A stretch of DNA of 64,000 nucleotides from assembly GCF_022811925.1 (NCBI RefSeq), contig NZ_CP065511.1, positions 124,001 through 188,000 of the forward strand, in the 5' to 3' direction. This DNA is from Cytobacillus oceanisediminis. Lineage in GTDB: Bacteria > Bacillota > Bacilli > Bacillales > Cytobacillaceae. Position numbers and translations under genes: made by a program. Numbering within the stretch: position 1 is the stretch's first letter; every line of letters starts with the position of its first letter. The notes below the pieces were generated by a model. It was not told the origin of the DNA and did not search any database. It worked only from the letters and a program-made list of their open reading frames with translations. Shown piece by piece: positions 40,665 to 50,657 of the stretch.

Positions 40665-41999
40665 CTAAGCTTTTTGATCGGTTTGTCCGAAGCCTGTATG
40701 GAATGAATCATCTCCTGGCAGATCAGAATCAAGGTCCTGATTGCTTCGGTCACGGACGGATGCAATCGCAATTAAAGAGATGGCGGCTGCAAGCATGATG
40801 TATAACGCTACAGGAACATAGGAATTGTCATAGGCATTCAGCAGGGCAGTTGCAACGAGAGGAGCGGTTCCTCCTGCCAGAGCGGCCCCTATTTGATAGC
40901 CCAGTGTGATGCCGGTATAGCGGACGTTAGACTTAAATATTTCAGAAAACATCGTCCCAAGTACAGCGGTGATCGGAGCCCAGATGATGCCGAGACCCAA
41001 TATGGTAGCCACAACCAGCAGAACTGCCGAACCCTGGTGAAGCAGCCAGAAGTATGGAAAGGCATAAAGCATCATCAGGACCGTTCCGCCCACATATAGC
41101 TTTTTCCTGCCAATTTTGTCAGACAGTTTTCCCATGATAGGGATTAGAATAGTAGTAATAATTGTTGCAATCGTAACGGCATTCAGGGTAACGGTGCGCG
41201 AGAACCCAAGCTGTGTTGTCGCATAGGAAACAATAAAGGTTCCGAAGATATAAAATGGAGCTGTCTCCACCACTTTTGCGCCGACAGCAATCAATACTTC
41301 CTTCCAATGGCTTCGCATCGTTTCCACAAACGGAATCTTGGCGATTTCGCCTTTCTCCTGGGCCTTTTTAAAGGATGGTGTTTCATCAATGCCTTTGCGG
41401 ATCCATAGGCCAAAAAAGACCAGCAGGGCACTTAGAATGAACGGTACACGCCATCCCCATGATAAAAAGGCCTCTTCAGGCAATAAAGTCATGATGGATA
41501 AGGCAAGCGTTCCAAGGAGCATTCCGATGGTGACACCCATTTGCGGAATGCTTCCAAAAAAGCCGCGCCGATTTTTTGGGGCATACTCAACAGCAAGCAG
41601 CAGTGCGCCGCCCCATTCTCCTCCAAGCCCAATACCTTGTATTAAGCGTAATATGATCAGCAGGATCGGTGCTGCCGCGCCTATATTATCGTAGGTAGGC
41701 AAAAAGCCCATGAGAACTGTTGCACCACCCATAAGGGACAGTGTGAGGACAAGGGTCTTCTTTCTGCCGATTTTATCGCCGATATGGCTGAAAATAACAC
41801 CACCAAGCGGACGGATGAAGAAAGCAAGTGCGAAAGAGGCATACGCCAGCATCAATCCAACGGCCGGGTCATCGCTATGAAAAAACATTTGATTAAATAC
41901 AAGTGCAGCAACCGTCCCATACAAAAAGTAATCAAACCATTCGATGGAACTTCCGATCAGGCTTGCGATCAGCACTTTCTTTTCTAATTTCTTTTCCAA
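40665..41999 (-). CDS. MHS-family (metabolite:H+ symporter) MFS transporter
   Basis: 444 residues from a TTG at 41999 with GAGGGGG 7 nt ahead. It has twelve membrane helices. The start IASLIGSSIEWFDYFLYGT and the loop FSHIGDKIGRKKTL (repeated in the second half as GKLSDKIGRKKL) mark the ProP/ShiA/KgtP group of organic-acid and osmolyte importers. The substrate is unknown. It is the first gene of a two-gene unit with the cyclodeaminase-type enzyme. Confidence 0.9.
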   Translation of the reverse strand: MEKKLEKKVLIASLIGSSIEWFDYFLYGTVAALVFNQMFFHSDDPAVGLMLAYASFALAFFIRPLGGVIFSHIGDKIGRKKTLVLTLSLMGGATVLMGFLPTYDNIGAAAPILLIILRLIQGIGLGGEWGGALLLAVEYAPKNRRGFFGSIPQMGVTIGMLLGTLALSIMTLLPEEAFLSWGWRVPFILSALLVFFGLWIRKGIDETPSFKKAQEKGEIAKIPFVETMRSHWKEVLIAVGAKVVETAPFYIFGTFIVSYATTQLGFSRTVTLNAVTIATIITTILIPIMGKLSDKIGRKKLYVGGTVLMMLYAFPYFWLLHQGSAVLLVVATILGLGIIWAPITAVLGTMFSEIFKSNVRYTGITLGYQIGAALAGGTAPLVATALLNAYDNSYVPVALYIMLAAAISLIAIASVRDRSNQDLDSDLPGDDSFHTGFGQTDQKA

Positions 42000-42197
42000 T
42001 CCATTTCCCCCTCTCTTGACTGTAAAAATGTACAAGTTCATCATAGTTTATATTATTTTGATATTTCAATATATTTTTAAAATTGGCTAATAAATAGAAC
42101 TTATTTACCTGCCCAATCCCTAAGGTGAAAGTATGGGAATGTTTTTGTTATAATCATAATACTTAGATGGAATTTGACCTTAACTGGAGTGAACACG

Positions 42198-43370
42198 TTG
42201 AATACAAAAAAAGCACTGCCTCTTTTATTCGCAGTTATGTTTCTTGTTATGGTGGGGTTTGGAATCATCATTCCTGTCATCCCCTTTTATGCGGAAGAAT
42301 TAGGGGCCTCACCCACTGAACTGGGCCTATTAATGGCTGTTTATTCGTTGATGCAGCTGCTGTTTGCGCCTATGTGGGGGCGTGTTTCCGATAAAATCGG
42401 ACGCAAACCGGTCATTATGATCGGCATTTTTGGCCTTGGCCTGTCTTTTTTCATGATGGCCTTATCCACTGAGCTTTGGATGCTGTTTGCTGCCAGAATC
42501 ATCGGCGGCTTCCTGTCTTCTGCCAATATGCCGACAGTCATGGCTTATGTTGCAGATATTACATCTGAAGAAGACCGCGGAAAAGGGATGGGGATCATTG
42601 GAGCTGCAGTGGGCTTGGGGTTTATTTTTGGGCCGGCAATCGGCGGCATCTTTTCCCGGGAAAGTTTGAACATTCCTTTCTACGCGGCAGGAACATCTTC
42701 GTTTATTACTTTTTTTCTTGTCATGCTTGTGCTGAAAGAATCCCTTTCACCAGAGCAGCGCAGTCAGGGAACTGCTAAGCGTCCAGGACTTTTAACAGCC
42801 TTAAGCGGGAACACTGGAATTTTGTTTATTCTTCAGCTATTTGTTTCGTTGTCACTGGCAGGTCTGGAAGCAACCTTTGCGTATTTTGCAGCTGACAAGG
42901 CTGGCCTTGGCACAGTGGAGCTTGGCTATATCTTTATGATTATGGGATTTGGAGGCGCCCTTGTGCAGGGCGGTTTGGTAGGAAGAATGACGAAAAAGTA
43001 TGGAGAAGGAGCTGTGATTCAGCTAGGGATCATCATCTCCGCCATTGGCTTTGGACTTATTCTCCTTGTCGACAGTTTTACCACAGCAGCGATTTTCTTA
43101 ACAGTATTCGGCATCGGAAATGGGTTTATCCGCCCAAGCGTGTCTTCCCTGCTGACAAAGACATCTCAGACTGGACACGGCAGCACGACCGGCCTGCTGT
43201 CATCATTTGACTCCCTGGGACGCATTATCGGGCCCCCGCTTGGCGGTTGGCTTTTTACCATGAGCATCGGTGCCCCATACATCTCGGGAATCCTGCTTTC
43301 CGGATTGGCATTCGTGTTGTATCGTGTTTATTCTGCCAAGGTAAACAGAACCCAATCAATTACATCTTAA
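42198..43370 (+). CDS. MFS multidrug/tetracycline-type efflux transporter
   Basis: 390 residues from a TTG at 42198 with GGAGTG 6 nt ahead. It has twelve membrane helices. Motif A is GRVSDKIGRKPVIM in the loop between helices 2 and 3, and the antiporter motif GAAVGLGFIFGPAIGG lies in helix 5. These place it in the DHA1 group with Bmr, Blt and TetA-like pumps. It would extrude drugs or metabolites in exchange for protons. A TATAAT lies about 60 bp upstream of the start. Terminator follows. Confidence 0.88.
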   Translation: MNTKKALPLLFAVMFLVMVGFGIIIPVIPFYAEELGASPTELGLLMAVYSLMQLLFAPMWGRVSDKIGRKPVIMIGIFGLGLSFFMMALSTELWMLFAARIIGGFLSSANMPTVMAYVADITSEEDRGKGMGIIGAAVGLGFIFGPAIGGIFSRESLNIPFYAAGTSSFITFFLVMLVLKESLSPEQRSQGTAKRPGLLTALSGNTGILFILQLFVSLSLAGLEATFAYFAADKAGLGTVELGYIFMIMGFGGALVQGGLVGRMTKKYGEGAVIQLGIIISAIGFGLILLVDSFTTAAIFLTVFGIGNGFIRPSVSSLLTKTSQTGHGSTTGLLSSFDSLGRIIGPPLGGWLFTMSIGAPYISGILLSGLAFVLYRVYSAKVNRTQSITS

Positions 43371-43375
43371 AACAG

Positions 43376-43403
43376 AAAAGGAGGCCGCTCATGCCTCCTT
43401 TTT
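43376..43403. terminator. Bidirectional terminator between efflux and methyltransferase genes
   Basis: AAAAGGAGGC and GCCTCCTTTT pair around CGCTCAT, with T and A runs on the two sides. Confidence 0.85.
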
Positions 43404-44000
43404 CTATTTCTGCAATATAGCCTGAATCACATGCCCCGTACCTGTATGGCCTTTTCCTTCAACTCTCTCCTGTTCGCCATAAAAGAAATGAAGGACTTTA
43501 TAGCTCTTAATCCATTGGAGAAGATCTGCGGGATCATACACCATATCAACACTTTTCGGTCCGCCTGTTCCATAGAGGAGCTGATCCTCCGAATAGACTT
43601 CAAGCATGACGATTCCACCCGGCTTTACAACGGAAACCAGCTTATCGAAAACAGTCTTTTGATCTTTTTTCAGAAAATGCCCGAAAACCATAATCGAAGC
43701 ATCATACTCCCCCGATGGAACAGGATCATGAATGAGATCCTTCTGCCCAGTTTCTACTCTGACATGGTGGCGTTCAGCCAGCTGCTGTGTTTTCATTAAC
43801 CCGCTTTGTGTATAATCCCATGCGGTTACCTCATGCCCCTGCCTGGCAAGGAATACAGCATTTCGGCCCTCACCCTCGGCCAAAGCAGCAACTCGTTTGT
43901 GCCCCTCAAGCCGCCACGCATGCTCTCTGATAAATTCATTTGGCTCTTCGCCATATAAGTATCCTTCTGTGGAGAACTTTTCTTCCCATAGATTTGCCAA
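43404..44000 (-). CDS. Class I SAM-dependent methyltransferase (TehB-like)
   Basis: 198 residues from a TTG at 44000 (MANLWEEKFSTEGYLYGEEP) with AAGGAGTGG ahead. The SAM-binding motif I is VAALAEGEGRNAVFLARQGH, followed by VTAWDYTQSGL and GGIVMLEVYS. The 'YG.EPNEF' start is typical of TehB/thiopurine-methyltransferase-like proteins, which methylate metalloids or thiols. It is divergent from the UGA-containing thioredoxin-like gene, 93 bp away. A selenium or tellurium link would be interesting, but it is only suggested by position. Confidence 0.85.
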   Translation of the reverse strand: MANLWEEKFSTEGYLYGEEPNEFIREHAWRLEGHKRVAALAEGEGRNAVFLARQGHEVTAWDYTQSGLMKTQQLAERHHVRVETGQKDLIHDPVPSGEYDASIMVFGHFLKKDQKTVFDKLVSVVKPGGIVMLEVYSEDQLLYGTGGPKSVDMVYDPADLLQWIKSYKVLHFFYGEQERVEGKGHTGTGHVIQAILQK

Positions 44001-44093
44001 TATAACCACTCCTTCCTGATAAGGTATTCTAGAAGTGGTTATGGAAATCCTATTGTATAATGGAAAAAATGCCAGCAGAAGAGGAGGATGACG

Positions 44094-44423
44094 ATGAAAG
44101 AGCTGACAGCGATGGAAGAGGTGCATCAGTTTATTCAGAGTGCTGAGCTTGGCCTTATTTACGTGCTGACTGACAGCTGAAGCGTCTGTCATGGCCTGCT
44201 TCCTCAGGTTGAGGAAGTGTTGAAAGATTATCCCCGTATAGAAGCACGATTTGTGAATGCAGGTAAGGTCACTGAGATAGCCGGGTTCCTCATGGCTTTT
44301 ACAGTGCCTGTGATTGCCTTATATCTGGATGGAAGAGAAGTTCTGAGGGAGGCGCGGTTCATACCGGTCGAGAAGCTTCGTGATGATTTGAAGAGGATCT
44401 ATGAGGGTGTTTTTGATGTATAA
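44094..44423 (+). CDS. Thioredoxin-like protein with in-frame UGA, candidate selenoprotein (UxxC)
   Basis: The frame starts at an ATG with GAGGAGG 6 nt ahead and runs 109 codons to a TAA, except for a TGA at codon 29 (44178-44180). Reading the TGA as X gives YVLTDS-X-SVCHGLLPQVEEVL and then RFVNAGKVTEIAGFLMAFTVPVIALYLDG. This is a thioredoxin-like fold with the cis-proline in TVPV and a redox motif X-S-V-C. Relatives have Cys at X, so the TGA sits exactly at the first redox cysteine. A stable hairpin with GG in its loop follows. The rest is undamaged: no other stop, normal codons, correct length. Either Sec is inserted here, or a single nonsense change (or sequencing error) has hit this very codon. 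Sec-incorporation genes are not in the window. Confidence 0.7.
44178..44219 (+). promoter_or_regulatory. Candidate bacterial SECIS hairpin after the in-frame UGA
   Basis: CTTCCTCA (44199-44206) and TGAGGAAG (44210-44217) form a perfect 8-bp stem extendable by two G-T pairs. The loop is GGT (or AGGTT if the top pair opens). There are 26 nt between the UGA and the loop. Bacterial SECIS elements need an apical loop 16-37 nt after the UGA with a G in its first two positions; AGGU also occurs in the Escherichia coli fdhF element. Confidence 0.6.
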
Positions 44424-44426
44424 AGC

Positions 44427-44459
44427 AAGGACTGGCGGTGCTTTTCCGCTGGTCCTTTT
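44427..44459 (+). terminator. Terminator after the thioredoxin-like gene
   Basis: AAGGAC-TGGCGG pairs imperfectly with CCGC-TGGTCCTT around TGCTTTT, followed by TTTTTGA. Confidence 0.7.
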
Positions 44460-44863
44460 TGACTATTCAGCTGAAGGTTTAAAAAAAATCAACATTGCAT
44501 AAGCACAAGAATTCTAAGGTTAAAATTGATAGATTTGCAGTTAAGTAGAATATTAATTTCTTCTCCTATTAAATAACCCCAAATTTTATTGTCATAAATA
44601 CCTACTAACGCTCCCAATAATCCATCAATTTATCGAAATCTAATCCTTTTAGCCCAGATTTAACACTTAAATCGCCTTTTAATTTCCCCAATTAACAGAA
44701 TGTTCTTTCTTCTTTATACTTTTCAATAGAAAGTCCTTACAAACTATGAATCAAGTATGTAAGGATGTTGGATCTTGATTATTTTAAAGCAGTTTAATAG
44801 GGGTGATTTCCCAGCTGCTTTAAGGGTAAACCACTATACTTTTGAAGAGGAGAATACTCACGA
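44460..44863 (+). other. A/T-rich intergenic region upstream of the large protease gene
   Basis: About 400 bp without a credible gene. It is strongly A/T-rich and has several short direct and inverted motifs, including AAGCAGTTTAATAGGGGTG followed by CAGCTGCTTTAAGGG (AAGCAG/CTGCTT arms). It probably holds the promoter and regulatory sites of the protease gene. I could not assign -35/-10 boxes with confidence. Confidence 0.5.
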
Positions 44864-47800
44864 ATGGGAGATTTCAGGTTTAAAAAGTATTTAACAGCTG
44901 CCATGGCTGCTGCTATGCTGGCTGTTCCGCCCCTGCAGGCTTCGGCTGATGATTCAGGAAAAGGCATCCTAAAAGGTGCAGATGGCAAAGCGGCCATAAC
45001 TGATCTGCAAGGGATGAATGCAAAAGCCAGTAAAGGCAAGCATGTCATTACCCTTATTACAGGTGATGTCGTAACTGTAACCGAATTTGCAGATGGAAAG
45101 AATATCATTCATGTTGAACCAGCGGACCCTTCCGCAAGTGGAGCACGTATTTTGACAGCCAACAAGGAAACGTATGTCATTCCTGATCAGGCTATGCCAT
45201 ATCTGGCTTCCGGATTTTTAGACCAGGATCTATTCAATATTACGGCTTTAATGAAAGATGGCTATGATGATGAAAATCAAAAGGAATTGCCGGTCATCAT
45301 TCAATATTCCGAGTCCAAAGGCCGTTCAGCTGATGCTCATCCAGCCCCAAAAGGCTCAAAGAAAACCCATGTACTTGAAAGCATAGATAGTGTTGCAGTC
45401 TCAGCTGATAAGAAAGAAACAAAGGAATTCTGGAAAGAAATTACTAAAGCAAACAAAACTTCTAAGAAAACTAAGGCTGCACTGGCTCCAGGCATTGAAA
45501 AAATCTGGCTGGATGGCCGTGTCGAAGCTTCTCTTGAGCAAAGTGTCCCACAGATAGGAGCCCCTTCAGCTTGGGAATCCGGCTATGATGGAACAGGCGT
45601 AAAGGTGGCTGTTCTTGATACCGGAATTGATTCAGAGCATCCGGACATTGCAGGCCAGCTGGATGAGGCAGTGAGCTTTGTGCCAGGAGAGGAAGTAACC
45701 GATAGACATGCACACGGAACACATGTAGCTTCCACAGTACTTGGCACAGGTGAAGCTTCTGAAGGACGGAATAAGGGTGTGGCTCCTGGTGCCCGTCTCC
45801 TTGTAGGAAAAGTACTTAGTGATGAAGGCTTTGGCCAGGATTCATGGATTATAGATGGAATGGAATGGGCTGCTGAAAATGCCAAAGTCGTCAATATGAG
45901 CCTGGGGAGTTCTGAACCAAGCGATGGAACAGACCCAATGGCTCAAGCTGTGAACAATCTTAGTAAAGAAACAGGTTCCTTGTTTGTTATTGCTGCCGGG
46001 AACACTGGCAGTGAAGGAATCGGATCGCCAGGAGCTGCTGACGAAGCTCTTACTGTTGGCGCCGTGGACAAGTCTGACAATCTTGCCTGGTTCTCGTCTA
46101 AAGGGCCAAGCTTTGGAAGCTCAGGATTAAAGCCTGATCTTACTGCTCCTGGAGTAGGAATCATGGCAGCACGTTCTCAATATACGAACCAGGGAAGCGG
46201 CTCTTACATGAGCATGGATGGCACCTCAATGGCAACACCTCATGTTGCTGGAGCTGCAGCCCTTCTTTCCCAGCGCCACCCTGACTGGACCGGGGAACAG
46301 CTTAAGGAAGCTCTGATGAGCACCACAAAGAAGCTAGAGGACATTAAGCCTTTTGAAGGCGGAACTGGCCGTCTTGATGCTGAAGCTGCAGTGCTTGGTA
46401 ATATAAGAGCCACTGGTTCCCTCGACTTTGGCTTCTATGACTGGCCTCATGAGAATGATGTACCGGCTGAGAAGGCCATTACGTATACAAACGACAGCGG
46501 ACAGGATGTGACATTGGATCTGTCAGTATCGATGAAAGATAGCCATGACACCGATGCTCCTGCCGGAATGGTAAAGCTTTCATCAGAAAAAGTGACTGTT
46601 CCAGCTAATGGAAGTGCTGAGGTTACCGTTACACTAGATCCGAATAATGGTGATTTCGGCGCCCGTTATCAGGGACATATCAGTGCTTCAGCGGAAGGCC
46701 AAAAGGTTGTTCATACGTCATTAGGCATGATTAAAGAAGATGAAAGGTACCCGCTTACCATAAAGGCAATTGACCGGGACGGAGAAGCTGCCTCTGCATA
46801 CTTCTACCTTTTGGGACCAACTGGCGAACCACAGTTTATGTCAGTGGAAGGCACGAAGGAGCTGCGGCTGCCGAAAGGAACGTATTCAGTTATGTCGATG
46901 ATGGGTGTTGATGCAGATACAGATCATGCAGGTGTAGCGCTTGTCGGCGACCCGGAAATTAACCTGGATGGCCCTCAGACAGTTATGCTGGATGCCCGCA
47001 TGGCCAACGAAATTACTGTGGATGTTCCGAAAGAAACAGAAGCCAATTATCGGAAGATGGAATATTACCGCAGCATCAATGGAAACCAGGTGAATGACAT
47101 TTACATTATGCCGGTAGTGGTGGATAAAATGTACGCTGCACCTACAGAGAAAGTAAACGCTGGTGAATTCACACAGGCTACGCGCTGGCGCCTGGCAGAA
47201 CCAATGCTGACAATCGGTTACAAAGGAAAGGAACTGGATGATATCCCTCAGGCAGGCAGCACTCTTCTGAACGGGAAGTATAATTTGAATGCTGTCTATG
47301 CCGGAAATGGATCCCCAGAGGATTATGAAAAGCTGGATGTAAAAGGGAAAGCCGCAATTGTGCAGCGCAGTGATGAATTAACAGGATCAGAACGTGCGGC
47401 AGCAGCGTTAGCAGCAGGAGCAAAACTATTGATTACCGTTAATGATGGACCTCAGGAGCTTAGTGAATGGGTGGGAATAGAAAATGAAGATTTTTCACTT
47501 TCCAACAGCCCTCTCCCGGTTGCTGGCATCAGCGGCACTGAAGGCAAAGAGCTCATCGCAGCTGCCAAGTCCGGAAAATTGACCTTAGAAGTCGAGGGTA
47601 CACCTGACTCGGATTACTTATATGACCTGGTGGATATGCATCATCAGGCAGTGCCTAAAAAGGTAAACTATTCTCCGAAATCGAAGGACCTTGTCAAAAT
47701 CAATTCTGAATATAAATCAGATCGTCCTGCACCGGGCGCTGAGTTCCGGTACGATATCCTGGCGCACAGCTTTGCCGGAGTAGGTTTCCTGCAGACCCTG

Positions 47801-48616
47801 TCACTTCCGTCTGTCAGAACAGAGTGGGTATCGGCGCAAAAAGGTACATCATGGTACCACCAGGCTGGTGTTCTTGATGCCCAGTGGGAAGTAAGACAGC
47901 CAAAAGTAGAATATACACCGGGTCAGACATTGAATGAAGAATGGTTTTCACCTGTGGTCCGTCCTCGTTTTGGTGATGGTTTCTGGGCTCCATACCGTTC
48001 AGGCAATAATTTGATATTAAATGTTCCTGCCTGGGCTGACTCAGGACCTGGACATACGGGAGCAGACATGAATTACCCTGGCGATCAGACATTAAAGCTA
48101 TATCAAGGGGATAAGCTGGTTAAAGAAGGAAAGGGCCAGGCACTCTACTTATTTAATGAATTTCCGGCAGAGAAAACCCAGTACAAACTCGTAAGTGATG
48201 CTGCCCGTGATGCAGAGCGCTGGAACACATCAGTCCGTACACATACGGAGTGGACATTCTGGTCACAGAAGCAAGAAGAATTCCAGACTGCTCTGCCGCT
48301 GATTTCACTTGATTATAAAGTGGATACTGACATGTCAGGCAACTCCACGGCCGGTAAAAAGAAGCTTGATTTATCAGCTGTTCAAATAGCCGATGCTCCT
48401 GAAAACGGCAAAATAAAAGGAGCCAGCCTTGACGTTTCCTTTGATGAAGGAAAGACATGGGAAGCGGCAAAATTAGTTTCCAAGGGCAATGGCTGGACTG
48501 CCGAAATCAAGCATCCAAAGATGAAGGGAAGCTCTGTCTCCCTGCGTGCCAGTGCATGGGATGATGCAGGCAATCGTGTAAATCAGGAGATTATCAAGGC
48601 TTATGGATTAAAATAA
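44864..48616 (+). CDS. Very large secreted S8 (subtilisin-like) protease
   Basis: 1250 residues. A signal peptide (about 1-28, with LTAAMAAAMLAVPPLQASA) is followed by a pro-region that begins HVITLITGDVVTVTE. The catalytic domain has Asp252 (AVLDTGID), His284 (HGTHVAS) and Ser455 (GTSMATPHVAGAA), all intact. A PA-like domain (about 825-905, AAIVQRSDELTG and GAKLLITVNDG) lies after the catalytic domain, and a long beta-rich C-terminal region follows. No sortase motif or SLH repeats are seen. The size and the THVITLITGD-type opening resemble actinobacterial S8 proteases more than Bacillus subtilisins or minor proteases. It would degrade proteins outside the cell. GAGGAG precedes the ATG. Confidence 0.9.
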   Translation: MGDFRFKKYLTAAMAAAMLAVPPLQASADDSGKGILKGADGKAAITDLQGMNAKASKGKHVITLITGDVVTVTEFADGKNIIHVEPADPSASGARILTANKETYVIPDQAMPYLASGFLDQDLFNITALMKDGYDDENQKELPVIIQYSESKGRSADAHPAPKGSKKTHVLESIDSVAVSADKKETKEFWKEITKANKTSKKTKAALAPGIEKIWLDGRVEASLEQSVPQIGAPSAWESGYDGTGVKVAVLDTGIDSEHPDIAGQLDEAVSFVPGEEVTDRHAHGTHVASTVLGTGEASEGRNKGVAPGARLLVGKVLSDEGFGQDSWIIDGMEWAAENAKVVNMSLGSSEPSDGTDPMAQAVNNLSKETGSLFVIAAGNTGSEGIGSPGAADEALTVGAVDKSDNLAWFSSKGPSFGSSGLKPDLTAPGVGIMAARSQYTNQGSGSYMSMDGTSMATPHVAGAAALLSQRHPDWTGEQLKEALMSTTKKLEDIKPFEGGTGRLDAEAAVLGNIRATGSLDFGFYDWPHENDVPAEKAITYTNDSGQDVTLDLSVSMKDSHDTDAPAGMVKLSSEKVTVPANGSAEVTVTLDPNNGDFGARYQGHISASAEGQKVVHTSLGMIKEDERYPLTIKAIDRDGEAASAYFYLLGPTGEPQFMSVEGTKELRLPKGTYSVMSMMGVDADTDHAGVALVGDPEINLDGPQTVMLDARMANEITVDVPKETEANYRKMEYYRSINGNQVNDIYIMPVVVDKMYAAPTEKVNAGEFTQATRWRLAEPMLTIGYKGKELDDIPQAGSTLLNGKYNLNAVYAGNGSPEDYEKLDVKGKAAIVQRSDELTGSERAAAALAAGAKLLITVNDGPQELSEWVGIENEDFSLSNSPLPVAGISGTEGKELIAAAKSGKLTLEVEGTPDSDYLYDLVDMHHQAVPKKVNYSPKSKDLVKINSEYKSDRPAPGAEFRYDILAHSFAGVGFLQTLSLPSVRTEWVSAQKGTSWYHQAGVLDAQWEVRQPKVEYTPGQTLNEEWFSPVVRPRFGDGFWAPYRSGNNLILNVPAWADSGPGHTGADMNYPGDQTLKLYQGDKLVKEGKGQALYLFNEFPAEKTQYKLVSDAARDAERWNTSVRTHTEWTFWSQKQEEFQTALPLISLDYKVDTDMSGNSTAGKKKLDLSAVQIADAPENGKIKGASLDVSFDEGKTWEAAKLVSKGNGWTAEIKHPKMKGSSVSLRASAWDDAGNRVNQEIIKAYGLK

Positions 48617-48666
48617 TGAATAAAGGATGAAGCTCTTGTTAAGCAGTGGATTGCTTACAGAGAATG

Positions 48667-48702
48667 TGTGAACCAGGCACCCAATGCCTGGTTCACTTTT
48701 TA
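48667..48702 (+). terminator. Protease gene terminator
   Basis: GTGAACCAGGCA and TGCCTGGTTCAC form a near-perfect 12-bp stem around CCCAA, followed by TTTTTAAT. Confidence 0.85.
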
Positions 48703-48779
48703 ATAGATCCGTCTAACACCGCAACCCGCTAGGGCAGCTTTTGAGGATTCAAGAGCCTTTCCTTACGCTTTTCTAATTC

Positions 48780-50474
48780 CTATGCCCTATAATGGCTTGT
48801 CATTTCAGACAATGACCTTGCCAGAGAGTTGAGTTTCATCCCAATTTCATCCGTTTTCTCCATCTGTCCTGTTTGAATGACACTGGCGGCGAGCATTTCT
48901 TCTGCACTGGCCAATGTTTCCTGTGAAACAGAGGAGAACTGTTCAGCCCCCTGTTCAAGCTGCGGCAATGTTTTTTCCAGGCCTTTCAGCTCCGTTTGCA
49001 TGGTTTGGAGCTTTCCGCTTACATTAGAAATCTCATTCATCAGCTCGTCCAATGATATTTTGGATTGGCCTGCCATCTCAAGATTGCCTTTTATCTCTGT
49101 ATGTAGCTGGTCAAATTCCTCTGAAGCCCTGAGTGTTATATTCTCCATATTTCTTATTCCCTGAGTGATATCTTCTGCAGCACCTGCAGATTGCTCAGCC
49201 AATTTCCTGACTTCTCCTGCGACCACGGCAAAGCCTTTCCCTGCCTCTCCCGCACGGGCAGCCTCGATGGAAGCATTTAAGGATAACAGCCTTGTTTGTT
49301 CAGCAATCCCTTTTACCATTCCGACAAGATTTGTAATCGCTGAGGAATGGTCTTTGACCTCTTTTATTGTCAGGGTCAATTTTCCAAACTCCGAGCCAAA
49401 GGAATGAATGGCAGCGATCAGATCACTGATGCTGTTCCCGCCGCGCCTGGCAGAATCATTCATCACCTCTGAGCTGCGGTTTACACTTTCCATATGTAAA
49501 AACATGTCTTCGAACTTATCTTTCATTTCTTTAAAACTGGACGCACTATTTTCAGAACTGGCAGCGGTTTGCTCTGCCCCTATTTTCACAAGGTGAATGG
49601 CTGATACCAGCTGCTGTCCGCTTTCAAGAGCGCTGAAGGAGGACCCTTTCAGCTCATTGCCCGTACTCTCCAGCTCCTTCGTTGTGCCGGTCAGCTCCCG
49701 CAGCAGGCTCCTCATTTGTTCAATCATGCTGTTATAACTTTTCTGCAGAGAAGCAATTTCGGGAATTTCTGTATGAATCTCAAGCGGGTTTTGCAGGTTT
49801 CCTTCCCGGACCTCCCGCATGGTGTTTCTTAATAGGTTCAAAGGCTTTGTTACTTTTCTTACAAAAAGACTGATAATAGCCGAAGCAGCCGATAAACTGA
49901 CCACAATCGCTGCAATCATAAAATACCCGATCGCATGCACATCAGACATATACGCTTTTGCCGGGATGAGGACTACATAGACTCCGCTAATTTCCTTCAT
50001 CTCCTGAAAGGCCGCTGTATAATCTGTCCCATTCATCTCAATGTGTATGACGCCATTTTTCATTGCGCTGATCTTACTGATTGTATCCCTTGAAAAAGTG
50101 GCATCCCTCTTGCTGCTGACCTTAAAAGGCGTAATCTTGTTATCTGCAAGATAGAAAAAATCAGAGTCAATCCCATCCGACTGCAGCTTTTTCTGCTGAG
50201 AACGGACACTGGCCTCGAGCTGCTGCTTAAAGTACGCATCATCACTTACATACACAAACTTTAAGTTTTCCGCTATATAGCCCATTAATTCCGCTTCTCT
50301 TGCCAGTCTATCCTCAATTGTTTTGATTGCCATGTCCTTTGTTTTAAGATAGGAACTAACTCCGACTGCCGCTATCGATAGCAGCAGCAGGGTAAAAAAC
50401 AGTGCCAATAATCTTGTGCCCAGATTCAGCTTATGGCTGAAGGCTGCCGCAAAGTTGTCCAGTCGCTTCTTCAT
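48780..50474 (-). CDS. Methyl-accepting chemotaxis protein
   Basis: 564 residues. The first membrane helix is at about 22-42 and an extracellular sensor region of about 150 residues follows. The second membrane helix is at about 182-205, then a HAMP linker (to about 260) and a long coiled-coil signalling domain. The conserved hairpin tip [20 protein letters not shown], followed by [20 protein letters not shown], binds CheA and CheW. The ligand is unknown. Single gene, with no chemotaxis genes adjacent. Confidence 0.92.
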   Translation of the reverse strand: MKKRLDNFAAAFSHKLNLGTRLLALFFTLLLLSIAAVGVSSYLKTKDMAIKTIEDRLAREAELMGYIAENLKFVYVSDDAYFKQQLEASVRSQQKKLQSDGIDSDFFYLADNKITPFKVSSKRDATFSRDTISKISAMKNGVIHIEMNGTDYTAAFQEMKEISGVYVVLIPAKAYMSDVHAIGYFMIAAIVVSLSAASAIISLFVRKVTKPLNLLRNTMREVREGNLQNPLEIHTEIPEIASLQKSYNSMIEQMRSLLRELTGTTKELESTGNELKGSSFSALESGQQLVSAIHLVKIGAEQTAASSENSASSFKEMKDKFEDMFLHMESVNRSSEVMNDSARRGGNSISDLIAAIHSFGSEFGKLTLTIKEVKDHSSAITNLVGMVKGIAEQTRLLSLNASIEAARAGEAGKGFAVVAGEVRKLAEQSAGAAEDITQGIRNMENITLRASEEFDQLHTEIKGNLEMAGQSKISLDELMNEISNVSGKLQTMQTELKGLEKTLPQLEQGAEQFSSVSQETLASAEEMLAASVIQTGQMEKTDEIGMKLNSLARSLSEMTSHYRA

Positions 50475-50657
50475 TTATCCAAAACCCCCAAAATATCATA
50501 CTAATGACCTATAAGAAAATTATACAGACCGAATGTAAATTGAATGTAAAGATTGGGTGAAGAGTAATGTTTTGTAAATTTAAAAGGAACGTAATGTGGG
50601 CTGTTTTAATATATTGGTTAAATCCGAGGCTTTATTTTATAAGAACGGGGGAAGGAC

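Noticed and set aside
50574..50657. A short frame beginning ATGTTTTGTAAATTTAAAAG before the gene at 50658
   Set aside because: It runs into the start of the real gene in another frame, has no ribosome-binding site and has AT-driven composition.
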